The notes under the pieces: model-generated
Seen by the model: the letters and a program-made list of their open reading frames with translations, nothing else
The model's database searches: none
Told to the model about the DNA's origin: nothing
From: Pseudoalteromonas sp. CO133X
GTDB lineage: Bacteria > Pseudomonadota > Gammaproteobacteria > Enterobacterales > Alteromonadaceae
Assembly (NCBI GenBank): GCA_004208945.1
Contig: SGPE01000030.1
Location: 372,001-436,000, forward strand
DNA: 64,000 bases
Direction of reading: 5' to 3'
Shown: one piece after another, positions 17,170 to 25,936 of the stretch
How the letters are laid out: every line of letters begins with the position of its first letter
Numbering within the stretch: the first letter of the stretch is position 1
Translations under genes and position numbers: made by a program

Positions 17170-19500
17170 TTACTTGTTAAGTAAATGCTTTTCGAAGAAG
17201 TTAGCCATCATAGTGTGGTAGTGCAGGGTAGTGCCTTCACCTTCACGTAGGCTGTGAGAACGGTTCGGGTAAGAGAAAAAATCGAACTGTTTATTGTGCT
17301 TAACTAATTCATTAATTAAGCGCTCAGAACCTTGGTAGTGTACGTTATCATCTCCGGTACCGTGGATCAGTAGCAACTTACCTTGCAAGTCTTTTGCAAA
17401 GGTGATCGGAGACGTGTTGTCGTAACTTTCAGGATCGGTATTTGGGTTCCCCGCATAGCGCTCTTGGTAGATAGTATCGTACAAGCGAATATCAGGCACT
17501 GGGGCAGAGGCAATACCCACTTTATATTTATCACCATGGCGGAATAACAAATTAAGCGTTGAACTACCGCCACCTGAGTGACCCCATACACCAACACGGT
17601 CGGTATCAATAACATCCCAACGTTTTGCCATTGCATCAAGGGCGTCAACTTGGTCACGCACGGTAATAGAGCCTATTTTTTTGTAGATAGACTTACGCCA
17701 ATCTCTGCCTTTAGGTGCGCGCGTGCCGCGGTTATCAACTGAGGCAACAATAAAGCCTTGCTGAGTTAAATACGACTTGTATAAGTAACTGTCGCCTTCC
17801 CAGCGGTCTTGTACTGTTGAGCCCCATGGCTCACCATAAACATAGAAAACAATTGGGTATTTTTTGCTTTTATCCATATTCGCTGGGAACATGATGTAGC
17901 CATCAAGCTCAACACCATCGCGCGCATTAACCGTAAAGAACTCGTGAGTCGGTAATTGCTCAGTCGCTAATTTCTCTTTTAATGCTTTGTTCTCAACTAA
18001 GGTTTTCACATTACTGTGATCGCTTACTTTGATGATCTCTTTCATTGGTGGGGTGCCAAACTTAGAGAAGGTATGCATTGCCCAAGAGGTATCTTTAGAC
18101 ATGTAATAGCTGTTTGAACCATCGAATGACGCTGGCGTTACACGCACCGGTTTAGAGCTGCCATCTAGCGAGGTACGGAATAAATAACGTTGGCCAGGAT
18201 CATCCGGTGATGCAGTAAAGTACATAACGTTTTTATCTTCGTTGAGCGCTAACATATCAATGATGTCGTACTCGCCCGGTGTTAAATCAACAACCGTTTT
18301 GCCATCACGAGATACACGGTACAAATGACGCCAACCATCACGCTCACTGTGCCAAATAAAGAACTTACCGTCTTTTGACCAGTTTGCTTTATAAAACCAC
18401 TCAATAAAGGCATCGTCTTTATCTTCAAGAATTTTAGTCAGCTGTTGTTTTTGCCAGTCGAATAACCAAACTTTATTGTGGCTTTGCGGGCGGTTAAGAT
18501 CTTGGATCATCAATGATTCACCAGTGCCTGCCCAGCTAATACGTGGAATATAACGATCGCGATTATCACCACCTAGTTCAGCCCAACGGGTTTTCTTGTC
18601 GCTAAGACTTACTACACCCACTTTAACCGCAGAGTTCATTTCACCAGCTTTTGGATACGGAAATTCTTTAAGGGTAGGGTAGAGATCATCGGTGTTATTG
18701 ATCATGGTGAAGTATTTCACGCCACTGGTATCAAGCTGCCAATAGGCAATTGATTTGTTGTCTGGACTCCAGCGGAAACCATCACGAATAGTAAATTCTT
18801 CTTCGTATACCCAGTCAAAATTACCATTAACAATGGTGTCGTTACCATCAGTGGTTAAAGCAGTCACAGCCTTGCTACCCACTTTTTCCATGTAGATATT
18901 GTTATCACGCACGTAAGCTACTTTTGAGCTATCAGGTGAGAACTTAGCAAACATCAGCTTTTTCGCTTCGATGTTTTCGCCACCTAACTGATATAGCGAA
19001 TCAGTTTCGAGGTTTAAAAGCCAAAAATCACCACGGCTACGTGAGCGCCACACTTGCTCGCCATTGGTAAAAACCATCAGCCATTTACCATCTTTAGACC
19101 ATTGGTAGCTTTCAACGGTGAGTGGCTCTTTATCACCTTTGGGAATTAATTTTTCGTAGCTAACAAGTACCTTACGACCCGTCCCATCGGCGTTATAAAA
19201 CACAATATCATTGCCTTTTACGCCGTGCTCATCGTCTTTAGCTTTGTCGTCTTGGTTGTTTTTATCGCTTTCGCGCTCTTCAAGTACCGTATAACCAGTA
19301 CCATCATCGAGCCACGTAAAATAGGTGCTACGCTCAGCTTTAAAGTCTTTTTCTTTATAAATTTGTTCAAGCGAGAGCGGATTAGCCGTTGCGTTCACTG
19401 TTGCTGATGGCGTGTTCGCTTGCTCTGTACTAGAGCATGCTTGCAAACCTAAACCCGCAACCACAGCAAACGCAAGGGTCGATGTTTTTATTAAGTTCAT
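17170..19500 (-). CDS. S9-family dipeptidyl peptidase (DPP IV-like), lipoprotein
   Basis: A 776-residue S9B peptidase. A lipobox (LQAC, Cys22) predicts membrane anchoring in the periplasm. The beta-propeller domain (about 60-500) includes the substrate-amine Glu motif DWVYEEEF. The C-terminal alpha/beta hydrolase carries Ser642 (GHSGGG), Asp717/718 (HGTGDDNVHY) and His749 (NRSHS). It cleaves X-Pro or X-Ala dipeptides from peptide N termini. It is monocistronic with its own terminator; such enzymes are abundant in protein-degrading marine Alteromonadales. Confidence 0.9.
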   Translation of the reverse strand: MNLIKTSTLAFAVVAGLGLQACSSTEQANTPSATVNATANPLSLEQIYKEKDFKAERSTYFTWLDDGTGYTVLEERESDKNNQDDKAKDDEHGVKGNDIVFYNADGTGRKVLVSYEKLIPKGDKEPLTVESYQWSKDGKWLMVFTNGEQVWRSRSRGDFWLLNLETDSLYQLGGENIEAKKLMFAKFSPDSSKVAYVRDNNIYMEKVGSKAVTALTTDGNDTIVNGNFDWVYEEEFTIRDGFRWSPDNKSIAYWQLDTSGVKYFTMINNTDDLYPTLKEFPYPKAGEMNSAVKVGVVSLSDKKTRWAELGGDNRDRYIPRISWAGTGESLMIQDLNRPQSHNKVWLFDWQKQQLTKILEDKDDAFIEWFYKANWSKDGKFFIWHSERDGWRHLYRVSRDGKTVVDLTPGEYDIIDMLALNEDKNVMYFTASPDDPGQRYLFRTSLDGSSKPVRVTPASFDGSNSYYMSKDTSWAMHTFSKFGTPPMKEIIKVSDHSNVKTLVENKALKEKLATEQLPTHEFFTVNARDGVELDGYIMFPANMDKSKKYPIVFYVYGEPWGSTVQDRWEGDSYLYKSYLTQQGFIVASVDNRGTRAPKGRDWRKSIYKKIGSITVRDQVDALDAMAKRWDVIDTDRVGVWGHSGGGSSTLNLLFRHGDKYKVGIASAPVPDIRLYDTIYQERYAGNPNTDPESYDNTSPITFAKDLQGKLLLIHGTGDDNVHYQGSERLINELVKHNKQFDFFSYPNRSHSLREGEGTTLHYHTMMANFFEKHLLNK

Positions 19501-19595
19501 TTTTGTTATCCCTTGGTTTTAACCAATCAAGCGTAACAAATTAACTTAATAAAATCTTAACATTTATCGTGAAAACAATGTGTTTAAACTTAAAA

Positions 19596-20396
19596 TCACG
19601 CGTTCCACAAGAACATACTGGCTTGCTTGTTAGCAATACTTAGTTCGTAAATATCACTACAAGGGCGCATCGCCGCACCATAGCAAACATGTAATGGCAA
19701 TAAGTGTTCTTCACGAGGATGACTAAACCGCGCCGCGGGGGCCATTTGCCATTCTAATAACTTAGCTTGTCGCTGTTGTTCACTCAGCTCAGTATTGCCA
19801 CATACATCAACTAGCCATTGCTCAAAAGCCATATTTTGCGCTTTAATTTCAGCGGTTTCAGGGGTGAAAAATGCGCGCATATTATGAAAAGTAAAGCCAG
19901 ACCCAATGATCAATAAATTATCGTAATCAAGCTGTTGTAAAGCCTCACCTATTGCCAAGTGTAAGCTTGGCTCAAGGCTTGGATGTAACGACAATTGCAC
20001 ACAAGGTATATCTGCTTCTGGATACATAATCTTCAAAGGCACATACATACCGTGATCAAAGCCACGAGATGGGTTTAATGTGCTATCGACATTAGCCTTT
20101 GCCAATGCCTGATGCACTTTTTCGGCAAGGACAGGTTCGCCAGGACTTGGGTACTCAATACTGTAAGCAGGCTCAGGAAAACCATAGTAATCATAAATTA
20201 GCTCAGGAGCAGCGCTCGAAGTGATGCTAATAGGGTTCGCTTCCCAGTGTGCACTCACCATCAAAATAGCTGACGGCTTTTTAATTTTTGCTGCAATAGA
20301 CTGCAAACACGTAACCATATCGGCATGACTTGGATCTCCAAGTAAAGGCATAGGACCGCCGCCATGAGAAACAAATAAAACGCGTGGCTTTTGCAT
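19596..20396 (-). CDS. LigB/DODA-type extradiol ring-opening dioxygenase family protein
   Basis: A 266-residue member of the 4,5-DOPA dioxygenase (YgiD-like) family. Conserved histidines that bind metal or act in catalysis are seen at His11 (VSHGGGP), His50 (SAHWE), His115 (GFDHGMY) and His226/231 (HPREEHLLPLHV). The E. coli relative opens the ring of L-DOPA in vitro. The physiological substrate is unknown. A solo repeat end (ATACCAATTCGC) lies about 30 bases upstream of the start. Confidence 0.85.
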   Translation of the reverse strand: MQKPRVLFVSHGGGPMPLLGDPSHADMVTCLQSIAAKIKKPSAILMVSAHWEANPISITSSAAPELIYDYYGFPEPAYSIEYPSPGEPVLAEKVHQALAKANVDSTLNPSRGFDHGMYVPLKIMYPEADIPCVQLSLHPSLEPSLHLAIGEALQQLDYDNLLIIGSGFTFHNMRAFFTPETAEIKAQNMAFEQWLVDVCGNTELSEQQRQAKLLEWQMAPAARFSHPREEHLLPLHVCYGAAMRPCSDIYELSIANKQASMFLWNA

Positions 20397-20426
20397 AAAT
20401 GTGCTCCTTAAATACGCTTTCTTTTC

Positions 20427-20438
20427 ATACCAATTCGC
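20427..20438. repeat. Solo end of the ATACCAAT dispersed repeat
   Basis: ATACCAATTCGC is identical to the left end of the full element at 20537-20698. No partner end is found before that element, so this is a fragment. It lies in the leader of the dioxygenase gene. Confidence 0.5.
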
Positions 20439-20536
20439 TTTTAACTATGGTGCACGCACAGAGATACAATAACCAGCCACAAAAACGCACAACTAGGGTG
20501 TGAATTTACACACCACTAGTTTGTAAGTACTAACTT

Positions 20537-20698
20537 ATACCAATTCGCTTAATAAAGTGGTCTATTTTGAGGCAATAAAACCTCGTTGATAACAAGGCAA
20601 AAGTTTCGTTATTTAGTTGTTCTAAATCAGAAATTTTTAACGCAGGTAGCGACAGGTTTAATCCCTCAAAATGATTAAGTATTATTGCGGATTGGTAT
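20537..20698. repeat. 162-bp MITE-like element with 12-bp terminal inverted repeats
   Basis: The ends are ATACCAATTCGC (20537-20548) and GCGGATTGGTAT (20687-20698), matching 11 of 12 as inverted repeats. There is no coding capacity. Elements with ATACCAAT ends recur in Alteromonadales genomes (general knowledge). The right end contains the last codons and the stop codon of tpm. Confidence 0.75.
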
Positions 20699-21325
20699 GA
20701 GATACCAAGCGACGTTCATGGCAGGGACTTGCCCTTTTAAGCCACCTTCTAGAGGCTCTTTACACAGTAATGTTAGTTGATAAAAAGCATCGTAGTGCTG
20801 ATGTAGCTCATCGGCGACCACACTAAACGGCGGACCCGAAAACTCACTTTGCTGATACTCAAATACCACCACTAATTGTTTAGCTCTATTGGTTAATTCA
20901 AGTAAATGCTGGGTATAGCGAATGCGTACAGGCTTTGGCAGCGCAACTAAGGCGGCACGGTCATAAACCGCGTTGATAGTGCCAAGTTCATTCGCGGTAA
21001 GTACAAAAATATCGCCTACCCAAACGGTTAGATTTGCGCCTTGGTAACGTAACAGCTCGCCATGTTGGCTAATTTCGGGTTCTAGCTTTAACTCATCAAA
21101 TAACTGCTTAATGGCAATCTCACTAAGCTCAGCCCCAACAACACGCATACCTTGCGCTAACAAATAATGAATGTCGTGAGTTTTGCCACACAGTGGCACA
21201 AAAACAGTATCACCTTGCTGTAAATTCAAGTTAGTAAAATATTGATCTAGATAATAATTAACCTCTCCCTCATGAAAGCCTATTTCGTTATTTTCCCAAC
21301 GTTGATGCCAATGCTTTGCGTCCAT
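20675..21325 (-). CDS. tpm: Thiopurine S-methyltransferase family protein
   Basis: A 216-residue TPMT-family methyltransferase. Signatures are the N-terminal WHQRWENNEIGFHEG, the SAM-binding loop VFVPLCGKTHDI followed by GAELSEIAI, and YDRAALVALP. Bacterial members methylate selenite, tellurite or thiopurines. The last eight residues (LIPIRNNT) come from the repeat at 20537-20698, so the natural C terminus has been replaced or slightly extended. It lies nine bases downstream of the DUF2938 gene and is likely co-transcribed with it. Confidence 0.85.
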   Translation of the reverse strand: MDAKHWHQRWENNEIGFHEGEVNYYLDQYFTNLNLQQGDTVFVPLCGKTHDIHYLLAQGMRVVGAELSEIAIKQLFDELKLEPEISQHGELLRYQGANLTVWVGDIFVLTANELGTINAVYDRAALVALPKPVRIRYTQHLLELTNRAKQLVVVFEYQQSEFSGPPFSVVADELHQHYDAFYQLTLLCKEPLEGGLKGQVPAMNVAWYLIPIRNNT

Positions 21326-21334
21326 TATTTACTC

Positions 21335-21823
21335 CTAAATAAATTGAATGAATTGAGCTGATAAATATAATCCAACACCAAAAAGTAGGTGAGTAACTCC
21401 ACTTTTTAAGCGGGCTTGAAGTGGGTTTGCGGTTTTCGTAGCCATTATCCCCATCCCTAAAGCTGGCTGCATAACAAAAAATGGCATAGATACGCTAGCT
21501 AATCCAAATATACATGCAGCGATTAAGGTGGGCTGTTCAAGCCAAGCAATACCGACCAGTAATATAAATAGAAACGAAAGTAAAACACCAATAAAGTAGT
21601 GTACGCACCAGCCAAACACGCACTCAAAGTGCTTAACAGGGCTAGCTGCTATATTCTGGTGCATAAACTTTCCATCTAATAACCCCAAGCCCCAACGGCC
21701 AACTAAACAAAAGTTTAATGAAGGTACCTTAAACACTTTAGCCAGCAAAAAAGCATAAAGATCAATGAACAAAGTCGCCGCTATGCCTACAAAAGTTATC
21801 ACATAAATATCATTAACACTCAT
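21335..21823 (-). CDS. DUF2938 family membrane protein
   Basis: A 162-residue protein with four predicted membrane segments. It has the DUF2938 character (VGRWGLGLLDGKFMHQNI, the pattern GWCVHYFIGV and ARLKSGVTHLLFGVGLYL). Function unknown. It is divergent from a LysR gene, a pairing often seen for this family, and precedes tpm. Regulation by that LysR protein is likely. Confidence 0.75.
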   Translation of the reverse strand: MSVNDIYVITFVGIAATLFIDLYAFLLAKVFKVPSLNFCLVGRWGLGLLDGKFMHQNIAASPVKHFECVFGWCVHYFIGVLLSFLFILLVGIAWLEQPTLIAACIFGLASVSMPFFVMQPALGMGIMATKTANPLQARLKSGVTHLLFGVGLYLSAQFIQFI

Positions 21824-21923
21824 AATTAGATGCTCTTAAATGATTTAATAAAAGGCATGATATCTAATTGCAAAAGTGCTAAAAATAGCAAGATAAACAA
21901 ACTATGATTGCATAAATGAGAAC

Positions 21924-22805
21924 ATGATTGACGATATCGCTCTATTCATACAGATTGTTAAACAAGACGGCCTAAGTAATGCGGCTAAGAACTTGTCGCT
22001 GCCTACCGCAACAGTGTCGAGACGCTTACAGCGACTTGAGCAACGCCTAGGTGAGCAGCTTTTAAATCGCTCAGCAAGGCAATGCACGTTAACGCAAGCA
22101 GGGGAGGTGTATTTTCAAAGTTATGTTGAATTAATTGAGCAATTTGAACAAACTCACCGCCAACTTAATGAGCAAAAAGCACAATTGTCAGGAAAGCTTA
22201 AAGTGTTAGCACCTCTGAATATTAGTCATGGTTTCTTAAAGCCAATGTGGCTCGCATTTACTAAACAGTTCCCTGATATTCAACTTGAGCTACTGCTTAA
22301 TAATCAACTTGAAGATCTCAGTAAAAGCCAAGCTGATATAGCAATACGAATAGGGCCGCAAGCTGATTCTATGCTCCATCAGAAAAAGTTAGGCAGTGTT
22401 GATACCTTATTTGTAAGCACTAAAGCATACCTTGATTCGGCACTTGCCATAGAAGAGCCAACTGATTTAAAACAGCATAGGTTAATTGGCACCACGTTGA
22501 GAAATAAATGGCAGCTAACCAATACACAAACGAATGCAACTTATACTCACATGTGTCGCTTTGCTACTACTTTTAACGATACTGAATTTGTAAAATACTT
22601 AGTTTGTGATGAGCAAGGTATCGCTTTGTTACCTCGGTTCGAGGTTATAGATGAATTAAAATCTCAGCAGCTAGTTCAAGTACTGCCACACTGGCGAGGA
22701 GAAAACCGCGACATTTATGCAATCTGGCCAAGCGCACGTTTACTGAGTAAAAAGGCTGCCTGTCTAAAGCAGTTTATAACCGACTATATTGCTGAACAAT
22801 TATAA
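21924..22805 (+). CDS. LysR-family regulator divergent from DUF2938
   Basis: A 293-residue LysR protein. The N-terminal helix-turn-helix is DGLSNAAKNLSLPTATVSRR, and RSARQCTLTQAGEVY marks the wing and linker. The effector domain resembles the AaeR/DhcR-like group that represses or activates an adjacent divergent gene. Its 3' end overlaps the convergent PfpI gene by six bases. Confidence 0.85.
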   Translation: MIDDIALFIQIVKQDGLSNAAKNLSLPTATVSRRLQRLEQRLGEQLLNRSARQCTLTQAGEVYFQSYVELIEQFEQTHRQLNEQKAQLSGKLKVLAPLNISHGFLKPMWLAFTKQFPDIQLELLLNNQLEDLSKSQADIAIRIGPQADSMLHQKKLGSVDTLFVSTKAYLDSALAIEEPTDLKQHRLIGTTLRNKWQLTNTQTNATYTHMCRFATTFNDTEFVKYLVCDEQGIALLPRFEVIDELKSQQLVQVLPHWRGENRDIYAIWPSARLLSKKAACLKQFITDYIAEQL

Positions 22806-23375
22806 AGTCTGCCATTGATATTCCATCTGTTTGGCAGTCAGTAGGGCGCGTTCGTAACTAATAAACTCAGCGACTAACGCTAGGCTCATATCAATGCCAG
22901 CAGAAATCCCCCCTGAACTGGTAAACTTACCGTCGGTGACCCAGCGAGTATCTGCAATCACATTGAGATCAGGAAACATAGCAGCCAACTCAGGTTGATC
23001 TTGCCAATGAGTCGTGACATTTTTACCGTTTAAAAGCCCAGTTTTAGCAAGCAAAAACGCCCCCGTACAAACACTCGCAACACGCTTGGTGTTAGTGGCT
23101 GTGTGTTTTAACCAAGTAATAACCTCTGCTTTTTCGAGCTCTCGTGTATGGTCACCACCAACCACAACAAGTAGATCAAGCAAAGGGTAGTCAGCGAAGC
23201 TGTGATGGGGGTTTACACTATAACCGCCGCGGGCAATTACAGGCCTATCACTTTCGGCAATTAAACTTACTTGCCAGTCATTATTCGCAAGGCGCTTGGC
23301 GGTACTAAACACCTCAAATGGACCTGAGAAATCGAGCACTTCGGCATCATCATAGATGTAAATTCCAATATTCAT
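22800..23375 (-). CDS. DJ-1/PfpI-family protein
   Basis: A 191-residue class-I amidotransferase-like protein. The nucleophile elbow is at Cys103 (SVCTGAFLLA), followed by THWQDQPELAAMFP, as in isonitrile hydratase-type and AraC-fused DJ-1 domains. There is no DNA-binding domain. Substrate unknown; candidates are isonitrile hydratase, glyoxalase or a thiol stress protein. It overlaps the LysR gene end-to-end by six bases. Confidence 0.8.
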   Translation of the reverse strand: MNIGIYIYDDAEVLDFSGPFEVFSTAKRLANNDWQVSLIAESDRPVIARGGYSVNPHHSFADYPLLDLLVVVGGDHTRELEKAEVITWLKHTATNTKRVASVCTGAFLLAKTGLLNGKNVTTHWQDQPELAAMFPDLNVIADTRWVTDGKFTSSGGISAGIDMSLALVAEFISYERALLTAKQMEYQWQTL

Positions 23376-23500
23376 ACAATTGTTCCTATTATGTGGATTT
23401 ATTTCTCAAGTAAAAAAACGTACTATGCCATTTTTGCGTTCGTTAATGACATATTATTAAATTGCGCACTGTATACAAACAAAACTTCAAGGCATTGTTA

Positions 23501-24205
23501 ATGCGTTTTTTATTATTATTGAGCGTACTGCTGGTTGGTTGTAAAACAACACAGCAAAGCGTTGTTGAAATTAGTGAAGTATCGTCGGGCACGATTTATT
23601 TTCAAGGCGAAACATCAAAGCAAAATGTTGAAAAGTTTGAACAATTATTAGTAAGTAGCGATCAGCAAATCAATACCTTAATTATTAATAGCGAAGGTGG
23701 TGATGTGATGGCGGGTTTACATTTAGGTGGCTTAATTCATGAGTATCAACTCGATGTTGTGGTACGCGAGCTTTGTGCATCGTCGTGTGCCAACTATGTA
23801 CTTACCGCCAGTCCACATGTACTTGTTGAGGAACAAGCCGTTATAGGCTGGCATGGCGGCTCATTACAGCCATTATACGTGCCAATGGATCAGCCACCCG
23901 AGGTCGCTAGCTATATAGCAAAATGGCAAACCGCAGAGCGACAATTTTTCGATATCATTAATGTAGAACAGGCGGTTACTATCATAGGTATGATGCCTGG
24001 TATTACCGAGAAACGTGATTCTGCTATTTATAGTTACGACGCCCAAACCCTAAAGCGTTTAGGGTTACATATCGAGTTTGCAGGTGCGCAAACTGGAATG
24101 TCAGCAAGTGGCGAAAAACTAGCGCAGGTATTCGAACTTGAAGAGTCAGTACTTAACCACTTTTTGATGCTCAACGATATCGTGTCAGCTGAACTTATTA
24201 ATTAA
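23501..24205 (+). CDS. ClpP-like periplasmic lipoprotein (COG3904-like)
   Basis: A 234-residue protein. A TTG at 23462 opens the frame, but ATG 23501 starts a lipoprotein signal (LLVGC, Cys14) and has AAGG nine bases ahead. The body is a crotonase/ClpP-like fold: INSEGGDVMAGLHLG corresponds to the oxyanion region and CASSCANYVLTAS to the serine turn, with GWHGG following. Related proteins are called periplasmic ClpP-class proteins without proven activity. Whether it is an active protease cannot be told. Confidence 0.65.
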   Translation: MRFLLLLSVLLVGCKTTQQSVVEISEVSSGTIYFQGETSKQNVEKFEQLLVSSDQQINTLIINSEGGDVMAGLHLGGLIHEYQLDVVVRELCASSCANYVLTASPHVLVEEQAVIGWHGGSLQPLYVPMDQPPEVASYIAKWQTAERQFFDIINVEQAVTIIGMMPGITEKRDSAIYSYDAQTLKRLGLHIEFAGAQTGMSASGEKLAQVFELEESVLNHFLMLNDIVSAELIN

Positions 24206-24219
24206 TAAGTTCAGCTGAC
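24184..24219. terminator. 36-bp perfect palindrome spanning the stop codon
   Basis: The halves 24184-24201 and 24202-24219 are exact reverse complements (18 bp each, beginning GTCAGCTGAACTT). The stop codon of the ClpP-like gene (24203-24205) lies in the right half. A TTTTTT run follows at about 24225-24231, so on the forward strand it can act as a terminator. Confidence 0.75.
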
Positions 24220-24240
24220 GTTAGCTTTTTTGTATCACAT

Positions 24241-25707
24241 TTAATCTAACTCTAAGTGGGCTTTTTCAACAGTTTCCGCGGGTAGCTCTTTTTGAACAGA
24301 AACCCCCAGTTCTTTGAACTCAGAGGCCTGCTTAATTAAGTTTCCTTTACCACGATACAGCTGAGAAAACGCTTTGTCGTAGCTTTCTTTGGCGCGGTCT
24401 AATTGCTTACCGACCCCTTCCATACTGGTTAGGAAACCATTGAGCTTGTTGTAAAAACGCTCAGCACGGGCGGCAAGCTCTTTTGAGAATTTAGTCTGCT
24501 CTTCAAAGCGCCACAGTTGTTTTACGATGTTCAAGCTAGTCAATAAGGTCGTTGGAGTAGCAACTAAAATGTTTTTTTCGATAGCTTGTTGATATATATC
24601 ACTTTGATATTTAAGTGCTTCAACAAATGCCGACTCTATCGGTACAAACATGATCACCACTTCAGGAGAGTTAATACCAGGGAGTCTGTCGTAGGCTTTG
24701 CTTGCTAACTCGTTTATACGTGATTGCACCGCCGTGACATGCTCTTTGAGCGCTTGCTGCGCCTCAAGCTCTGTGTCGGCATTTACATAGCGTGTATACG
24801 CGTTTAATGAGGTTTTAGCATCGATAACTAAATGACGTTGCTGAGGTAAATACACCACTACATCAGGGCGTAAACGACCGCCTTCGGTGTTAAACGACAC
24901 TTCACGTTGATAATCTACCCCAGCACGCAGCCCAGCGCTGTCGAGTACATTTTCAAGCATTAACTCACCCCAATTACCTTGGGTTTTCTTTTGCCCTTGT
25001 AATGCGGTGCTAAGCCTATCGGCTTGTTCAGTGATAGCTTGGCTTTTAGCCTGTAAATGCAATAACTCAGTTTTTAGCGCTGCACGCTGCTTTAGATCTT
25101 CAACGTGGATCAATTCCATCTTATCTCGAAAGCCTTTTAGTTCACCCTGAACCGGTTTTAATAATTGCTCAATACTTTCTTGGTTTAAGGTTTTAAAACG
25201 CTGCGATTTTTCTTCAAGGATTTGATTAGCGAGATTTTCAAACTCTTTTTTGAGTTGCTCTTTGCTTTCTTTGATATGACTAAGCTGCTCTTTAAAATGC
25301 AGTTCTTTTTGCTCTACTGTGCTTCGTAAGGTACTTAAATCAACATCGCGCTGATTAAGTGCATCTTTTGTATCAGCAAGCTCAGCTTCAACTTGACGCC
25401 AAAATTGGTTGTATTGTTGTGCTTGTTTTTCTTGTTCTACGAAACGGGTTTTAAAGTGTTGAGACTCATCACGTTGTTCAGCGTAATCTTGCTGTAACTG
25501 CGAAAGCGTAAGTTGGCTTTGTTCAAGTTGCAGCTGCGTTTGTTCTAAATGATTTTGCAGGATTTTCTGGCTATTTTGCAGATCAGTTAACTGATTTTTT
25601 AAGCGACTTTTTTGTAAGGCAAAAATAACACCACTTGCAACAGCACCTACAGCAGCACCAAGCAATACACTTTGCCAATTAATCTGTGCAATCAGCTCTG
25701 TAATCAT
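24241..25707 (-). CDS. rmuC: DNA recombination protein RmuC
   Basis: A 488-residue RmuC. An N-terminal membrane segment (about 14-31) is followed by a long coiled coil (about 35-215) and the nuclease-like domain with LENVLDSAGLRAGVDYQREV, RLRPDVVVYLPQQRHLVIDAKTSL (in the form DVVVYLPQQRHLVIDAK) and VIMFVPIESAFVEAL. It limits recombination-associated inversions at short inverted repeats in E. coli. It is preceded by the SNF2 gene on the same strand but separated from it by a terminator. Confidence 0.95.
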   Translation of the reverse strand: MITELIAQINWQSVLLGAAVGAVASGVIFALQKSRLKNQLTDLQNSQKILQNHLEQTQLQLEQSQLTLSQLQQDYAEQRDESQHFKTRFVEQEKQAQQYNQFWRQVEAELADTKDALNQRDVDLSTLRSTVEQKELHFKEQLSHIKESKEQLKKEFENLANQILEEKSQRFKTLNQESIEQLLKPVQGELKGFRDKMELIHVEDLKQRAALKTELLHLQAKSQAITEQADRLSTALQGQKKTQGNWGELMLENVLDSAGLRAGVDYQREVSFNTEGGRLRPDVVVYLPQQRHLVIDAKTSLNAYTRYVNADTELEAQQALKEHVTAVQSRINELASKAYDRLPGINSPEVVIMFVPIESAFVEALKYQSDIYQQAIEKNILVATPTTLLTSLNIVKQLWRFEEQTKFSKELAARAERFYNKLNGFLTSMEGVGKQLDRAKESYDKAFSQLYRGKGNLIKQASEFKELGVSVQKELPAETVEKAHLELD

Positions 25708-25786
25708 AACGAAAACTCAATAACTTAAAGACACATCATCATAACGAATTAGTGCTCAGCAGAGTAGGGGGTTTAGGCATAAAAAA

Positions 25787-25809
25787 AGCCAGCTCAAGGT
25801 GAGCTGGCT
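25787..25809 (-). terminator. Terminator of the SNF2-helicase gene
   Basis: AGCCAGCTCA (25787-25796) pairs with TGAGCTGGCT (25800-25809) around a 3-base loop. Seven Ts follow on the reverse strand. It lies 128 bases past the SNF2 stop and before rmuC. Confidence 0.85.
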
Positions 25810-25936
25810 CTAACATTACTAAAATTTAGTAACCAAATGGGAAATCAACATAATGCTTATGTAAACTGCAATTTAACAACAAGCATAATAATAGACGCCC
25901 CAAAATTTGATTAGTTCAAAAAAACTTTAAAAAAAT

